64,000 nucleotides of DNA from Talpa occidentalis. Its lineage: Eukaryota; Chordata; Mammalia; Eulipotyphla; Talpidae. This document shows positions 35,176 through 47,420 of the stretch, piece after piece (position 1 is the stretch's first letter; each line of letters starts with the position of its first letter). Below the pieces are notes generated by a model. It ran no database searches. It was not told where the DNA came from and saw only the letters and a list, made by a program, of their open reading frames with translations. The position numbers and the translations under genes are program-made. The stretch covers positions 24,165,784 to 24,229,783 of the forward strand of contig NW_023602073.1 in NCBI RefSeq assembly GCF_014898055.3, read 5' to 3'.

Positions 35176-35689
35176 CAACTAGCAACAACAAATGTTGGCA
35201 AGGATGTGGAGAAAAAGGAACTCTCCTACATTGCTGGTGGGAGTGCAAACTGGTCCAACCACTATGGAAAGCTGTTTGGAGGTTCCTCAGTCTACTAAAA
35301 ATGGTGCTGCCTTATGACCCACCAATTCCACTCCTAGGGATCTACCCAAAGGACACATAAACATTGATGCAAAAGGATATCTGTACCCCTATGTTTATTG
35401 CAGCATTATTTATAATAGGTAAGACTTAAAAACAACACAAATGCCCAAAAATAGATGACCGGATCAAGAAAATGTGGTACATATACACAATGGAATACTA
35501 CTCAGCAATCAAAAAGATAAATTAATGCCATTTGCAGCAACATGGACGGAGTTAGAAGGGATTATGCTCAGTGAAATGTCAGAAGGGAAAAAATATCAGA
35601 GGGTATCACTTACAGGAGGAGTATAGGGGAACCAAATAAGGGAAGAGGTAAAAAAAAAATAATAAACACAGCAAAACAAAACAAAAATA

Positions 35690-35961
35690 AAGATTTATTT
35701 ATTTATGCATACAAAAGCTGGGTATAGGCCAGAGGTGTGGGGGTCGGGGAGGGGTGAGAGGATTCACCAGAGACAGAGTGGGGAGAAGAACAGGCAAATA
35801 CACTGAAATACACTGCTGAGGGGAACAGCAGGTAAGACAGGAGAGGTCTGCTTCACCATGCGGGTTGCTCCCTGGCCAGCTGGGGATCAAACTCATGCTT
35901 CAGAGGCTGCGGATTGCTTCATCGTGCGGAGTTTAACCCCTTGTGCCACCACGGAGGCCCA
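35690..35961 (-). mobile_element. tRNA-derived SINE, type A, inside L1 3'UTR
   Basis: AACAAAACAAAAATAAA flanks both sides. It lies in the A-rich part of the inner L1. Confidence 0.92.
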
Positions 35962-36483
35962 ACAAAACAAAAATAAACAGACAACTATAAATCAGAGACA
36001 TTCTGCAGGGGAGGGGAAGAGGAGGGATCTAAACAAGGGCAAGAAGAGCACAAGGGACTATGGTGATGGTGTCGGATGAACTGGTGGTGGGAATTCTGTG
36101 AGGACTACACCTGAGAACAGAAAGCAAAATTGTAAAAATAAATAAATAAATAAAAATGAACAATGATGTAAAATACATATAAATTATTATTTTAAAAAAG
36201 AGATGTTGTCTCTTTTATGTGGAAAATAGAGAAACCAAACAAAGGGTCAGACAAAACCAAACCAATAGTACAACAGTAAACACTAGAAGTCTGACTGCAG
36301 AGTTGACAACACCAGAGGGGGAGGAGGAGGGACAGAGAACGAAGTGGGAGGCAGCGATGGCAGGGGATTCTGGGTGCCTTGGTGGTGGGTGGTATTGCCC
36401 ATCTGAGGAGGTGTGATCCTCCAACTCTGAGTTACACACAGTGTTGTAAACCAATGTTACCTTCATAAAAAAAAACAAAGGAT

Positions 36484-36720
36484 GGTGCCGTCGAGCTATC
36501 GCCAGCCACTGCAGCACGAATTCGATCCCTGGACAGGGAGCTACCCACATGGCACAGCAGACCTCTCCTTGTCTCGCCCACTGCTCCCCTCAGCAGTGTA
36601 TTTAAGTCAATCTGCCTGTTCTGTTCCCCGCTCTGTCTCTGGTGGATCCTCTTACCCCCCACACCTCTGGTCTGCACCCCAGTTCTTGTATGCATAAATA
36701 AATAAATCTTTAAAAAAAAA
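36484..36720 (+). mobile_element. 5'-truncated tRNA-derived SINE, type A
   Basis: The first 35-40 bp, including the A box, are missing. The B box, body and tail are intact. It directly follows the A-rich end of the outer L1. Confidence 0.9.
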
Positions 36721-37447
36721 ACAAGGACACTAAGTTTGAGGGTGGCTCAAACTCAAAGTCAAGTTCTTTGTTTAGCAATTTCCTTGAAGTGTGATTAAAC
36801 AGTAGCTTTGGGATTAGATATACAAATCCTTTTTCTTTTCTTGAGGGCATTTCCCTAGGGTCTAAGTCAAAGAACAGAAAATAAAGATCAGCATGATTAT
36901 TTATTCATTGGATGAAATTATCTTGTGAAAATAAATCATTCATAATATTTTCAACTAGTGGATAGAAAAAAATGTCTTGAGCAGTATCAGTAGTACCCTG
37001 AGGGGTACAGTGGGGAGAGGTACTGGTCTCACTGTGAGTCCCAGCAACCACACCTCCAAAGCAACGAGGCAGTAACTTTTAGGAACCTGTCCCTTGTTCC
37101 CTGCCAGGCCCAGGGGGGGATGCATGATGCATGCAGTCCCATGCCAGTGACAGCTCACACATGGACAGAGGAGCAGTAAGCCCCAGCGACTGAGCTAACC
37201 AAGGCTGATGACATGCGGGCCTACCCACTTCTGCAGGCTTACAGAGAACATGACTATGATCTACCATTTACAAACCCAGATCTAGATGCTTTTCCTAAAC
37301 AGGATGAATGCACTGTTATGGGGGTGGGAAATCAAGTCTGCGTTCCCAGATCCACAAACCTGAGACACTTGTGGGGCCGGCTTGGAGGCCCTGAGATTTT
37401 GGCAAGATAGCTTGGGGCTACTGTTGTATGTTTTAAGTAGTAGTGAG
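36721..37447. other. Intergenic, nothing recognised
   Basis: Mixed composition. No gene, named repeat or motif supported. Confidence 0.4.
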
Positions 37448-37718
37448 GGGCCTCCCTGGTAGTGTAAAGGGCTAAGTCTCAGCACTATGAAGCTAACACC
37501 AGCCACTGCAGCACGAGTTTGATCCCCGGCCAGGAAGCTACCCACATGGCACAGCAGACCTCTCCCTGTCTCCCCACTGCTCCCCTCAGCAGTGTATTTC
37601 AGTCAATCTGCCTGTTCTGCTCCCCACTCTGTCTCTGGTGAATCTCTCTCACACACATACCCACAACTCTGGCCTGCACCCCAGCTCTTGTATGCATAAA
37701 TAAATAAATCTTTAAAAT
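37448..37718 (+). mobile_element. tRNA-derived SINE, type A
   Basis: It is full length, with head GGCCTCCCTGGTAGTGTAAAGG and tail GCATAAATAAATAAATC. Confidence 0.92.
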
Positions 37719-38691
37719 ATAAAACTAAATACTAGTGTCATTGAACAATGCATCAAATTCCCTAAATCTCCCTTTTGTGACTCTAATGGGTTGGAAGGGT
37801 TTTTAATACTGTCAACACAAACATATTACTCCAGTTTTTACTATGGTCCACAAAACCAGCTTTCCATTTTGTACTTCTGTCAACAAATATTATTCCAATT
37901 TTTATGTGGTCGACAAATATGCACATGATTCCACTAGCAAATTTATCTGCTGATTTTAGCAGGACTAAGCCCAGCCGAGAAATCTAGCTGGAGAAAATAA
38001 AAATGTCGCACTGGCGATCATCCTGAACGTTTATCATGAGAAAGAAAACCAGAAACCTGAGAACAAAGTCCTGCAAATTCGTATTTCCTCAGTTCACCAT
38101 TCTCCCCCATTTCAAATGAGGAGACTGAGGAATTCAGAGCTTCAGCTACTTGGCCAGACTCTGGGTACTGAGGCAGGCGTTGCCCCGGGCCTGCCATGTT
38201 CCCAACCACCGCGCCAGACCAAGGGACCACGCTCTCTCCCTGGGACCCGTTACTGAGCTTGACTTCAAACCAGCTTGATTTCAAACCAGCTCTAGCAAAG
38301 AAACATAAGCAAAGAGGAACTTACTGGATGGGAAAGGGGAGGGGAGAGGTATGGGAAGACGGGAGTGTGGCTCAGAGAGTCAATAGGAGACTGAAGGCCA
38401 TGCTTGGGAAGCAGCAGAAACAAGAGATTTCTGGAATCCTGAGAGGCAGCAAGGACCGGCATCCCAGAGAGCACAGCTAACTGGCCAACCTGGCGTGCAG
38501 GCTCGCCCGTTTGGGTACATCCCAGTGGGAGGAAGGATGGATGGTGTAACCACTTGGGCTTCTACACCAGGGAGGGCCTCTCAATTGACACCGTGCCCCC
38601 CAGACAGCCGCATGGAGGGGAGAATCTGGGTCATGGATGCTGGACAGCAAAACGTGTCAAATGTCCATCAAGCTTTTGAAACCTAAATGCC
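37719..38691. other. Intergenic, weak MIR-like core
   Basis: 38105-38175 resembles a reversed MIR core (AATGAGGAGACTGAGG). Nothing else is recognised. Confidence 0.35.
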
Positions 38692-38935
38692 TTAAAAAAA
38701 AAAAAAAAAGATTTATTAATGCACACAAGACTGGGATACAGGCCAGAGGTGTGGGGGCTGACAGGACTCACCAGAGACATAGTGGGGAGCAGAACAGGTG
38801 AATCTACTGAAATACACTGCTGAGGGGAGCAGCTAGTGAGACAGGAGAGGTCTGCTGTGCATGTGAGTTGCTCCCTGGCCAGCTGCGGACAGCTTCACAG
38901 TGCTGTAATTAACCCCTTGACCACCAGGGAGACCC
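38692..38935 (-). mobile_element. tRNA-derived SINE, type A, internal deletion
   Basis: Tail and body are clear, but about 20 bp around the B box are missing. The head ends CCACCAGGGAGACC. Confidence 0.88.
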
Positions 38936-41310
38936 CTAAAAGCCTTTTCTTATGCAAAAAGCTGTAGGGCCATCCTCCCCAAGAGTAATGTTCTTCCCTA
39001 GAGTCACAGCATCACCCCAACTCTGCTCCCTGAGAAGTATTTAAGTGAATGAACACTTTTCCTCACTGTACCTCCCACTACTTCATTCATCAGCATCGCC
39101 CTGACAGTCCTGGGCAAATGAGATCTACTGAACTCCGCTGCCAGACTTAAATATTATAAACAGGGAGAAAGACAACTCCCTGGTGCTCATTCTCCAGTGA
39201 GATGAAGGATTTATGCCATTCGGTGCATGAGCAGCGGGACTCAGGATCAACCATATGGGTGACACTTTCCTTCAAAAGCTCCACAAATCATATTGCTTTT
39301 TTTATTTAAAAGGCAACGTGTCATGAGGATTAAATAATTTTGTAAAACGTGTGCCTGTATCACCCCATCATTTTTGCATGTTACCCTTAACTCGCTCTCC
39401 AATATTTACCATAATTATAGTCAGAGTATGTGTATCTTTCATACGCTATTTCTTTTTCCAGAAAATGTGATATATGTCAAAACAGACTACACAATGATCA
39501 CTTTAACAGTGGCATAATCTCCTGCAATATCGAGGCACTGTAATTGACTAAGCCATTTCCTTAGTTTTGGGCATCTGGTTGTATGAATTGGGCTTTTAAC
39601 AAGACATGACTTCTGAGGAGTAGAATACTGAGAACAGGCCTATGATTTTGATATCATGGTATATCTAGCAATGACTCTGCAGTAAATAAGACATACCTGT
39701 GGGCTGCTCCTGACCTAGAGGAGCAGATGAAATTTAGGAGGAAGATACAATTTAGAGGCAGGTAAGAAGGAAAAGGAAAAGAAAAAATAACCATATAAAC
39801 CATATACCAAGATAAAGATATTTCAATCATGTTATTCATTGACATGTTAGAATGTTCATCTCTAGGAGTGTCTCTTCTTGAATCGATGACTCTATTCAAT
39901 CTTGGGACACAGGAGTTGGAGCGTGCTCTCCAGATTTTATCCTCCTTATACTGCTAAATCCTTTCTCAGTTTCTCCCTAAGGTTATCTTGAATCCATATT
40001 TCTAGATTAAAACCGTTTTGGGAGTGAAAGGCAGGAGTGGAGAGTAGTGAGGAAGGGCCTCCCCTGGTTAGAAGGGAGGGAAAAGGTGGGTGGTGAACAT
40101 TTATAACAGTAATTTAAAGATGAAAAGGGGAAAAAAGAGCTATTTCTATAGGGTATACATTTATTGATGGAGTAAAAGAGACCTATAAAGGTATTTGTGC
40201 CTGTATCAGACACACGCTCTGCGGGGTTCAGACTACGTCTTAGGCCCTTAGGGGGCTAAAGCTGGACTTTCTAAAGAGCCAGGTTCCCATTCTGCCCACA
40301 CTGTTCCCAGCTCAGCAATGGGGCAAATTCCTTTTCCCCAAATGTTTTGTTTCAGCAGTTGGAGTGACAAACTGGAAAATCACTCACACTGATTTGGCTC
40401 CGAAACCAACAAATGTTTCTTCATTTTTTCTTCACTCGCCCTGCTGTGACTTTGCACCAACTCTGGTACTATTACACAATGAGAAAATTCTATCTGCTGA
40501 GAAAGTGTCTTTATAACTACATTTTACTCTGAGACAGACAGATGGGGGCTGGGGGGGAAGTTCTGCCCCCCACATCATGCTCAGTTCTTCTGAATGTGCT
40601 TCTAGAACAAAACACGCATATTTACTCCTCAGGCTTTATCTGCTCTCTTTAGAAGGCAGGTCTCTCACTTCTACTTAAGGAAGTGACCACATTGTACCAG
40701 GCAGAGGAATGTACTTATGTGTCAGGATATACTTAGTTATGTATCAATAATTATTCCAGGAATAAATCAACAGATTATTAGATTACAAAGGTTTCTAAGA
40801 GAAAAATGCTTTAAATTTCTCTTTATTAACATACATGCCATGATACCACAGTGATGGTAAGTGTAAAATTGACCTAATATCTGTGATTCACATACTTATT
40901 TGACAGATATTTATTGTGGTCTAGGCACGGGCAGGGGGATGGGGGGGTACACAGCAGGAAATAAGAGAACAAGGTCCTGTCTCCACAGAGCATCCAGTCC
41001 TGTTTAGGAAGGCGGGTCATAAACACATAGATACGTCATTGAGGTGATGACATCATTTTGTATTGAATCATCTTCAGTAGAAATCTGACATGATTTCACT
41101 TGGTTCTTTCAAAAATGCTGGCTTAAAGAAGGGATGACTATCCATTCTTCTGAATTTTATTTTCAAGTAGTTCCCAGTGGACAGATAAGTTGTTAGAACA
41201 GTACAAAGACTTCACTTTTCCCCTTCACCTGAATGTCCAATTGTTAATATTGTTGTCAACTGTGTAAATAAGTGGCTAACAATTGCTTTTTGTTTGTTTG
41301 TTTGTTTGTT
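38936..41310. other. Intergenic, contains first copy of a local duplication
   Basis: No gene was recognised. The sequence is AT-rich and mostly unique-looking. 40673-40808 recurs at 42738-42872. A fragment CCTCCCCTGGTTAG at 40060 is too short to call a SINE. Confidence 0.4.
40673..40808 (+). repeat. Local duplication, copy 1
   Basis: The sequence from ACTTAAGGAAGTGAC to GGTTTCTAAGAGA is repeated 2.07 kb downstream in the same orientation with modest divergence and small indels. The flanks do not match. The family is unknown. Confidence 0.85.
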
Positions 41311-41595
41311 TTAAAGATTTATTTATTTATGCATACGAGAGCTGGGGCACAAGCCAGAGATGAGTGGGGGGGGGGCGGGGGGTTGGTGGTGAAAGGATCC
41401 ACCAGAAACAGCGTGGGGAACAGAACAGGCAGACTGACTGAAACACACTGCTGAGGGGAGCAGCAGGCGCGACAGGAGAGGTCTGCTGCGCCCTGTGGGT
41501 TTCTTCCTGGCTGGCCAGGGATCGAACTCGTGCTGCAGAGAATGTGGATTGCTTCATAGTGCGGTGCTTAACCCCTTGCACCACCAGGGAGGCCC
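41311..41595 (-). mobile_element. tRNA-derived SINE, type A
   Basis: It is full length, with GTGGCTAACAATTG on both sides. A G-run (about 41366-41380) has expanded in the body. Confidence 0.94.
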
Positions 41596-41665
41596 GTGGC
41601 TAACAATTGTTAATGTCACTATTTTTCTCCTCTCTTCTCTTCATCCTCTCCTTTTTCTCTTTTGT

Positions 41666-41757
41666 AGATGGATGATGGATGGATGCTTGGATGGATGGAT
41701 GGATGGACGGATGGGTGGGAGGGAGAAGGAGTGAATGGGAGGATGGATGGGTGGAGA
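41666..41757 (+). repeat. (ATGG)n minisatellite-like tract
   Basis: Imperfect GGAT/ATGG units over about 90 bp. It is the likely cause of the Met/Asp/Gly/Trp-rich frames seen here. Confidence 0.95.
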
Positions 41758-42365
41758 GACAGAGTCTTTCTGAGGTCACACTACATCACCCGTCAATACT
41801 CCACCAGGCACCTTCTAAAAACAAGGAAACTCTCAACGCTCCAAACAATTGTGGGCACCTCAGAGATGACGGCCCTTGGAAGTCTGGATCTGGGACAGTC
41901 CCCAGGCTGGAAGTGCTGATAAGAGCTGCCTATTCATAGCTCACCCCCCACCATCCTCACAAGTCCAGAACTGAGGCTCCAGCTGACCCCTCGGGTGCAG
42001 AAATGAGAAGCCAAGAGACTTGCTCGTGGTCACAGACATCACCCCCACCCTCTTGCCATGGCCTTGCCCTTCCAGCTCTGAGATTCTCAGCCCAGGCTCC
42101 CACGCACAGCTCACCCCTGGCAGCAGCCGTGTCCTGAGGTACACATGAAATCAAAACCACGTGCCTGCCACACGAGGAAACTCACACTATCCCCGCGGGC
42201 CCACACTTGGAAGAGGGAGTGGGATGATGAGAGTAAATTTACTTAACCCACTGCTCGGCCATGCTGGAGAATACACGCCCTGATTCCACTGGGGCACTCC
42301 CTCTGGGTTCTCTCCATCTTGTATTTATTTAATTTAAAAAAAAAAAAAAAAAAACTAAGGTCAGG
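41758..42365. other. Intergenic, nothing recognised
   Basis: GC-moderate. No gene or repeat. An A-run is at 42335-42354. Confidence 0.4.
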
Positions 42366-42637
42366 GGCCTCCCTGGTGGTGCAAGAGGTTAAGTGTCAGC
42401 ATAATGAATCAATCACAGCTACTGCAGCACAAGTTTGATCCCTACCCAGGGAGCTACCCACATGGCACAGCAGACCTCTCCTGTCTTGCCTGCTGCTCCC
42501 CTCAGCAGTGTGTTTCAGTCTGTTTGCCTGTTCTGCTCCCCACTCTGTCTCTAGCGAATCCTCTCACCCCCCACACCTCTGGCCTGTACCCCAGTTCTCA
42601 TATGCATAAATAAATAAATCTTCAAAAAAAATAATAA
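42366..42637 (+). mobile_element. tRNA-derived SINE, type A
   Basis: It is full length, with head GGCCTCCCTGGTGGTGCAAGAGG and tail GCATAAATAAATAAATC. Confidence 0.93.
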
Positions 42638-42737
42638 AACAAGGTCTTCTGCACCTCCGTTCCCAGACAGGGCTTCCCTCTCGCTGAGGGGGAGGCCTGA
42701 GGAGGCTCCACACCCAGCAATCTCGTCCTCGCCCCCC

Positions 42738-42872
42738 ACTTAAGGAAGTGACTCTATCAGGCAGAAGAATTACTCACTTACACATCAGGATGTATTTAGT
42801 TTTGTATCAGTAATTATTTCAGTAATAAATCAAGAGGTCATTGGATTATAAAGGTTTCTAAGAGAGAAAAAG
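42738..42872 (+). repeat. Local duplication, copy 2
   Basis: Partner of 40673-40808. It shares ACTTAAGGAAGTGAC, the central ATCAGTAATTATTTC and the end AAAGGTTTCTAAGAGA. Confidence 0.85.
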
Positions 42873-43431
42873 GGCTGCACAGGGTGAGGCCGATCTCGTC
42901 TCCAACCGCAGCCACCAGAGTAGCACAGACTCAGCCTCTGACAGCAGCACAGACCCAGGAGCTGCTGAACCCGAGGGTGGGGAGTCCAGGCACCGGGTCC
43001 CCAGGGCACCCTTCCCAGCTCACGCACTGGAGGTGGAGTTCACGACCTGTGGTTGCAGCAACGCGGCCCTGGGGCTCCTGGAGGCCCCCCTAGTGGGCCC
43101 CCACGTGGCCCTCTTCTTGGCTGACAAGAGCCGTTGCTTCGAAGCTCTCAGGCGGGATGGCCTCCTGTAAAGGACTCACTGGCTAGGCCAGGCCCTGTTA
43201 ATGAACTCAACGTCCACTGATTGGAGACCTTAATCACACTTGCCAGATCCTTCCCACATAAGCAGTGGTGCAACATCAGTCACGAGTCCTGCCCACGCTC
43301 GGGGTGATGATAAGAACACGTGGGGTCAGGGGACACGGCCAAATTAGAGCTCTAGCTGCTTGAATCAGACTCCCCCAGACCCCCCCCACCTCAAGCTTTT
43401 TTCTCAGTATTTTTTTGTTTGTTTGTTTTTA
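42873..43431. other. Intergenic, GC-moderate, nothing recognised
   Basis: 42880-43160 has scattered CpG and short frames on both strands, none convincing. Confidence 0.4.
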
Positions 43432-43645
43432 ACTGCAGAGAACTGGGGTGTAGACCAGAGGTGCGGGGGGTGAGAGGATTCACCAGAGACAGAGTGGGAA
43501 ACAGAACACGCAGACTGACTGAAACACACTGCTGAGGGGAGTAGAAGGGAAGGCAGGAGAGGTCTGCTGCACCATGCAGGTCAGCTCCATGGCCAGGGAT
43601 TGAACTCAGGCCATAGGAGTGACAGTGCTGAGACCTTCACCCCTA
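43432..43645 (-). mobile_element. Old, diverged tRNA-SINE copy
   Basis: The body text (GTGAGAGGATTCACCAGAGACAG and CACTGCTGAGGGGAG) is clear. The tail lacks the AAATAAA module and the head is degraded. It is more diverged than its neighbours. Confidence 0.85.
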
Positions 43646-46600
43646 GCTTCTTTTTAAATCATGGTAAAAACACATAAAAATGCATAGCTCGGGGACACTA
43701 AGTATCACACTGCGGTGCAGACTCCAGAGCTCTGCATCTTACAAAACTGACTGTGCCCAGCGGACACCAACTTCCTGCCCTCCCCCTCCCCTTCGGTCAC
43801 CCCCAGCCCCAGCTCCTTACAGATTTGCCTTCTCACATGCAAGTGATTGGCAGGAGCAGAATCAGGTAGAACTAAAACTTTCCCCCATCACTTCGAGGAC
43901 CTGCAGTGTCATCAGGGGCTAGTTTCTGTGCAGTTCAAAATTAAATGTGCACCTGGGGTCTTGTTCCCTAAAGTACTTGGGGGGGCTCAGCCCAGTGACC
44001 AGGAGTGTGAACCCCATCTGGTGCCTTTGACAGAGAAAGAGAGAGAGAGAAGAGTCAGATGATGGAATCAGGACACACCGCCTGACCCCGCACTCCCCAT
44101 ATCTCAAACCCTGCACACATTAAAATCAGAGTTTGTTGTGGTCTGACTTGGGAAAGAACGGGGTTCAGGCCAAATGGGGAACCTCATGCCTCGCTTGTGT
44201 TTCCATTTCCCAATGAATGGGGTCTGCAGAGCCTGCTTTTTTTTTTTTGCGTGCATGCTCCTTATACTAGAATAATCTGTCATGATTTTAATACCATGAG
44301 AATTATACTCTCAAACTGCACCATAAAAGATAATTCTTCAGTTTGGGGGGATGCTTCCCTACTCATAAATCTATTGTTATTTAATAGGGTCAAGAACCTT
44401 GATTCCTGGTTCTAATTGACGTGGTGGGTCATGGGTAAAACCTGCTCTTTACACCCTGGGAGACTCAGAAACAGCTGTCTCCAAATGCAAGGGAGATTCG
44501 TTCCCCTGGTCGGGTACGGATTGTGTTCCGTGCACTGCGGGTCTCCACAGCTTTGCTCAAGAGGCGTAATTATTTCCAGACAAGATGCTGGCTCAGATGG
44601 CTGCCTCATTCCTGCTGTGGCTTTGAGTTTCGCAAGCAGCAGGCACAGAGCTTCCCTCCCCCTACTGCCTTCTGTACAGCCTGGTAACGTGGCAAGAGAA
44701 GTCGTAACTACTCAAGAAGCCATCAAGTTAGCAATGATAAAGGGTTACCAGAGTCAAATTACTTGTTGTTCCAAACCCACCTGTGTAGAGACTGTAACTC
44801 TCTGTGTGGACAGCCAGGCTCTTCCACACACAGAATGGGAGTGATTTGGGGGTCTTCCTGTGTTCAGAAGCCAGGGCAGAACATTCAGGGCCCACTCATG
44901 TGCTGGGCCCAGCAGATGAGCAAACAACACAACCAAGAGCAGACTCAGCAACCTCGGCCCGACTGAGCAACCTCAGCACCACTTCCCCACCTTCCTCGGC
45001 AGAGCCAAGGAGAGATGATAAGTGGACAACCGGCCCCTCGATGGAAGCCATGGTGTCCTGTTGAAGGGCCGCAGGCCTGTGTGTGGTACAGAAGAAACTG
45101 GACTTGCACTGGTTTTCCTCAGGGACTTGGTCTAAAATTGCAAAACAATTCAAGTGATTTCTTGCTTTAAAAAAAAATACAGCTTATACTGCACATCTGT
45201 ATTTTTTATATGAATGTACTTTCAGGTGAGACAAAGCTCCATAAACATGGAGAATTCTAACAACTGCTCCTGAAGATTTATGTGCAGCGATTTCCAACTG
45301 CTTCAGAGTGAAAGAAGTTCCAGTTTCACGATGCACAGCGTTAGCACATCTCTCTGAGGAAGTGGCTTCAGATGTCAAGAGCTGCTTATAGTTTCCACTT
45401 GCGAATCCCGAAGGCAAAGGAGGGGGACGGGCCCTGGTACATTCAGCAGGCTGTGCCTGACCCAGAGCCTGCCCCACAGATGCATTCACCCTTCACACGC
45501 ATATACACACTCATTCATACACACAGCTTTATGCGCTCATACACTCACACTCATACGCTCACACTCATACAACACACACTCATAAACTCTCATACACACA
45601 GCTACACACTCACAGCTACACACTCACACACTTTCACACACACACACACAGCATCTCGGCAGTTCCACACCTGCTTGGATGTCTCTTCAGGCCCCCTTCC
45701 CCACCCCACCCCGGCTGTGAGCTGGTGTCCAGGCTCCTTCTCATTCTCGGACCTTCACTTCCGTTCACTGTTTTTGACGTTCACTGTTCACTGCGCTGGT
45801 GCTTGTCTGCCCAGCACCAAAGAGGCTGGCCTCAGAGCAGCTCAGCCCATCCATCCTTGACTGACTCCTGCACTTGGGTTTCATTTCAGACCCCTGGACC
45901 CATGCTCTCTGCGTCCCTGGCCCCAGCTGTAGTGAAGGGATTCATCTCAGATCTGGGGTCTGCACCTCACTACTTCACAGCTCTCCTCTTTCACCACTAT
46001 CCAGTCTCCAAGTCCTGCACCCTGACTCGCCATAGGCCTTTCAGATTCTCACAGTCACTGTCACCCATCTTAGTCCAGGTCTCACCACTAGCCTGACTTT
46101 AAAACTCTGGCCAGGGTCCAACACAGCCTTGGAGAGAAGGGACACAACTGAACATCTTTTAAATAACTAAGTCATGACTGCAGCCAATCTGTATTACAGG
46201 AGAGGAATTTTGAGAAAAATTAAGCCAGAACAGCCTTGTGCAGTCCAGTCATGTGCTACAGACACCTGAAGGGGTGACACAGGACCAAGTGTTGGGGGCA
46301 GGACTCGAACCAACCAATGGGCAGATGTTGGCATGGCAAGTGTGGAGCCAGGCTCAACCCGGCAATCGGGAACACGTCCTGCGCCTCCACCTGTAGCCCC
46401 ACATCCTACCTAACTTCCCTGTGCCCGGTGCACCTCAGCTAGCCGGTGCAACCTCAGCTAGCCAGTGCAACCTTAGCCAGCAAAGAGTCCCCCAGATTCA
46501 CTCAGCGATTCAATCCCAAGTTTATTTGCTATGATATGACTGTGGACACATGACTTTTAATACTGGAAAGACACGAAAATAATTGTAAAAGTGATGAAAG

Positions 46601-46649
46601 TAACACAAACTTATTTTTGAAAAAATGTTGGATTTTAAAAATAATTTGT
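43646..46649. other. Intergenic, nothing recognised except a CA/CT tract
   Basis: No gene was recognised. The largest frames (for example 44416-44844, 142 codons) show no known domain. A complex (ACACTCAT)n tract is at 45480-45652. A 10-bp unit CTAGCCGGTGCAACCTCAG-like is repeated three times at 46438-46482. Confidence 0.4.
45480..45652 (+). repeat. Complex (ACACTCAT)n/(CA)n tandem tract
   Basis: Imperfect CACTCATACG/CACACAGCTA units over about 170 bp, ending in pure (CA)n. Confidence 0.9.
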
Positions 46650-46913
46650 GGGGCCTCCCCGGTGGCACAGCAGTTGAGTGCTGGGTTGCGAAGCTGCCCG
46701 CAGCCTCTGCAGCACCAGTTCAATCCCTGGCCGCCGGGCGAGGGTCCCACATGGCGCGCAGACCTCTCCTGCCGCCCGCTGCTCCCCTCAGCAGTGTACT
46801 TTGTTGGTCTGCCTGTTCTGTTCCCTGCACAGGCTCTGGTGAATTCTCTCACCCTCCCATTCTTCTGACTGTACCAGTGCTTGTATAAATAAATAAATCT
46901 TTAAAAAAAATAA
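46650..46913 (+). mobile_element. tRNA-derived SINE, type B2
   Basis: It is full length and flanked by AAAAATAATTTGTGG on both sides. It has intact A and B boxes. Confidence 0.94.
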
Positions 46914-47177
46914 AAAATAAAATAAAAATAAAAAATAATTTGTGGACGTTTGGTATTTTCCTTATTTGAAAATGTTTAAGAGGATTTTGTGTGCTGGAGT
47001 GTCAGATCAAACTTGTAGTTCTAATTTGAAATATACAGTTAAATGGTTGGTTTCAATTGTGATATTATGCTGACTTTTAAGAGAATGTAAAATTCATCAT
47101 AGATCCAAATTTTGTTTGTCATCTTTGCAGGAACAATTAAGCATGGGGGAAGATTTCTTTGTTAATCAGGCAACTAA

Positions 47178-47420
47178 GGGGACTCCCTCATGGCGCAAGA
47201 GGTTGGGCACAGCACTGTGAAGCTGTCCCGCCAGGGAGCAACCCACATGGCACAGCAGACCTCTACTGTTTCTCTCACTGCACCTCTCAGCAGTGTGTTT
47301 CAGTCAGTCTGCCTGTTCTGCTCCCCACGCTGCCTCTGGTGAATCCTCACCCCTTGCACCTCTGGCCTGTACCCCAGTTCTTGTATGCATGAATAAATAA
47401 ATCTTTTTTAAAAAAAAATC
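47178..47420 (+). mobile_element. tRNA-derived SINE lacking the B-box segment
   Basis: The head runs from GACTCCCTCATGGCGCAAGAGG to GAAGCTGTCC, then jumps to CGCCAGGGAGC, so about 35 bp including the B box are deleted. The target-site duplication AATCAGGCAACTA is intact on both sides. The deletion is therefore inside the element and not a truncation. Confidence 0.92.

Larger units (their letters stand above)
34600..36195 (+). mobile_element. Inner L1 3' end inserted in the outer L1
   Basis: ORF2 C-terminal region and 3'UTR in plus orientation, with the usual tail text AACAGACAACTATAAATCAG. A short repeat containing TGTCTCTTTTA is present on both sides (about 34602 and 36206), probably the target-site duplication. 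Two SINEs (34904-35175 and 35690-35961) have landed inside it. Confidence 0.85.
34460..36483 (+). mobile_element. Outer L1 3' end, split by a younger L1
   Basis: 34460-34600 carries ORF2 C-terminal and 3'UTR text (TGGAATACTACTCAGCCATAA...AAGTCAGAAGGAGAAAG). 36200-36483 resumes with the remaining 3'UTR and an A-rich end. The same continuous order occurs unsplit at 48570-48950. The break is filled by another L1 (34600-36195). Confidence 0.82.

Noticed and set aside
40052..40075. SINE head fragment CCTCCCCTGGTTAG
   Set aside because: Only about 14 bp match and no body or tail follows.
41666..41757. Met/Asp/Gly/Trp-rich frames
   Set aside because: Translation of the (ATGG)n tract.
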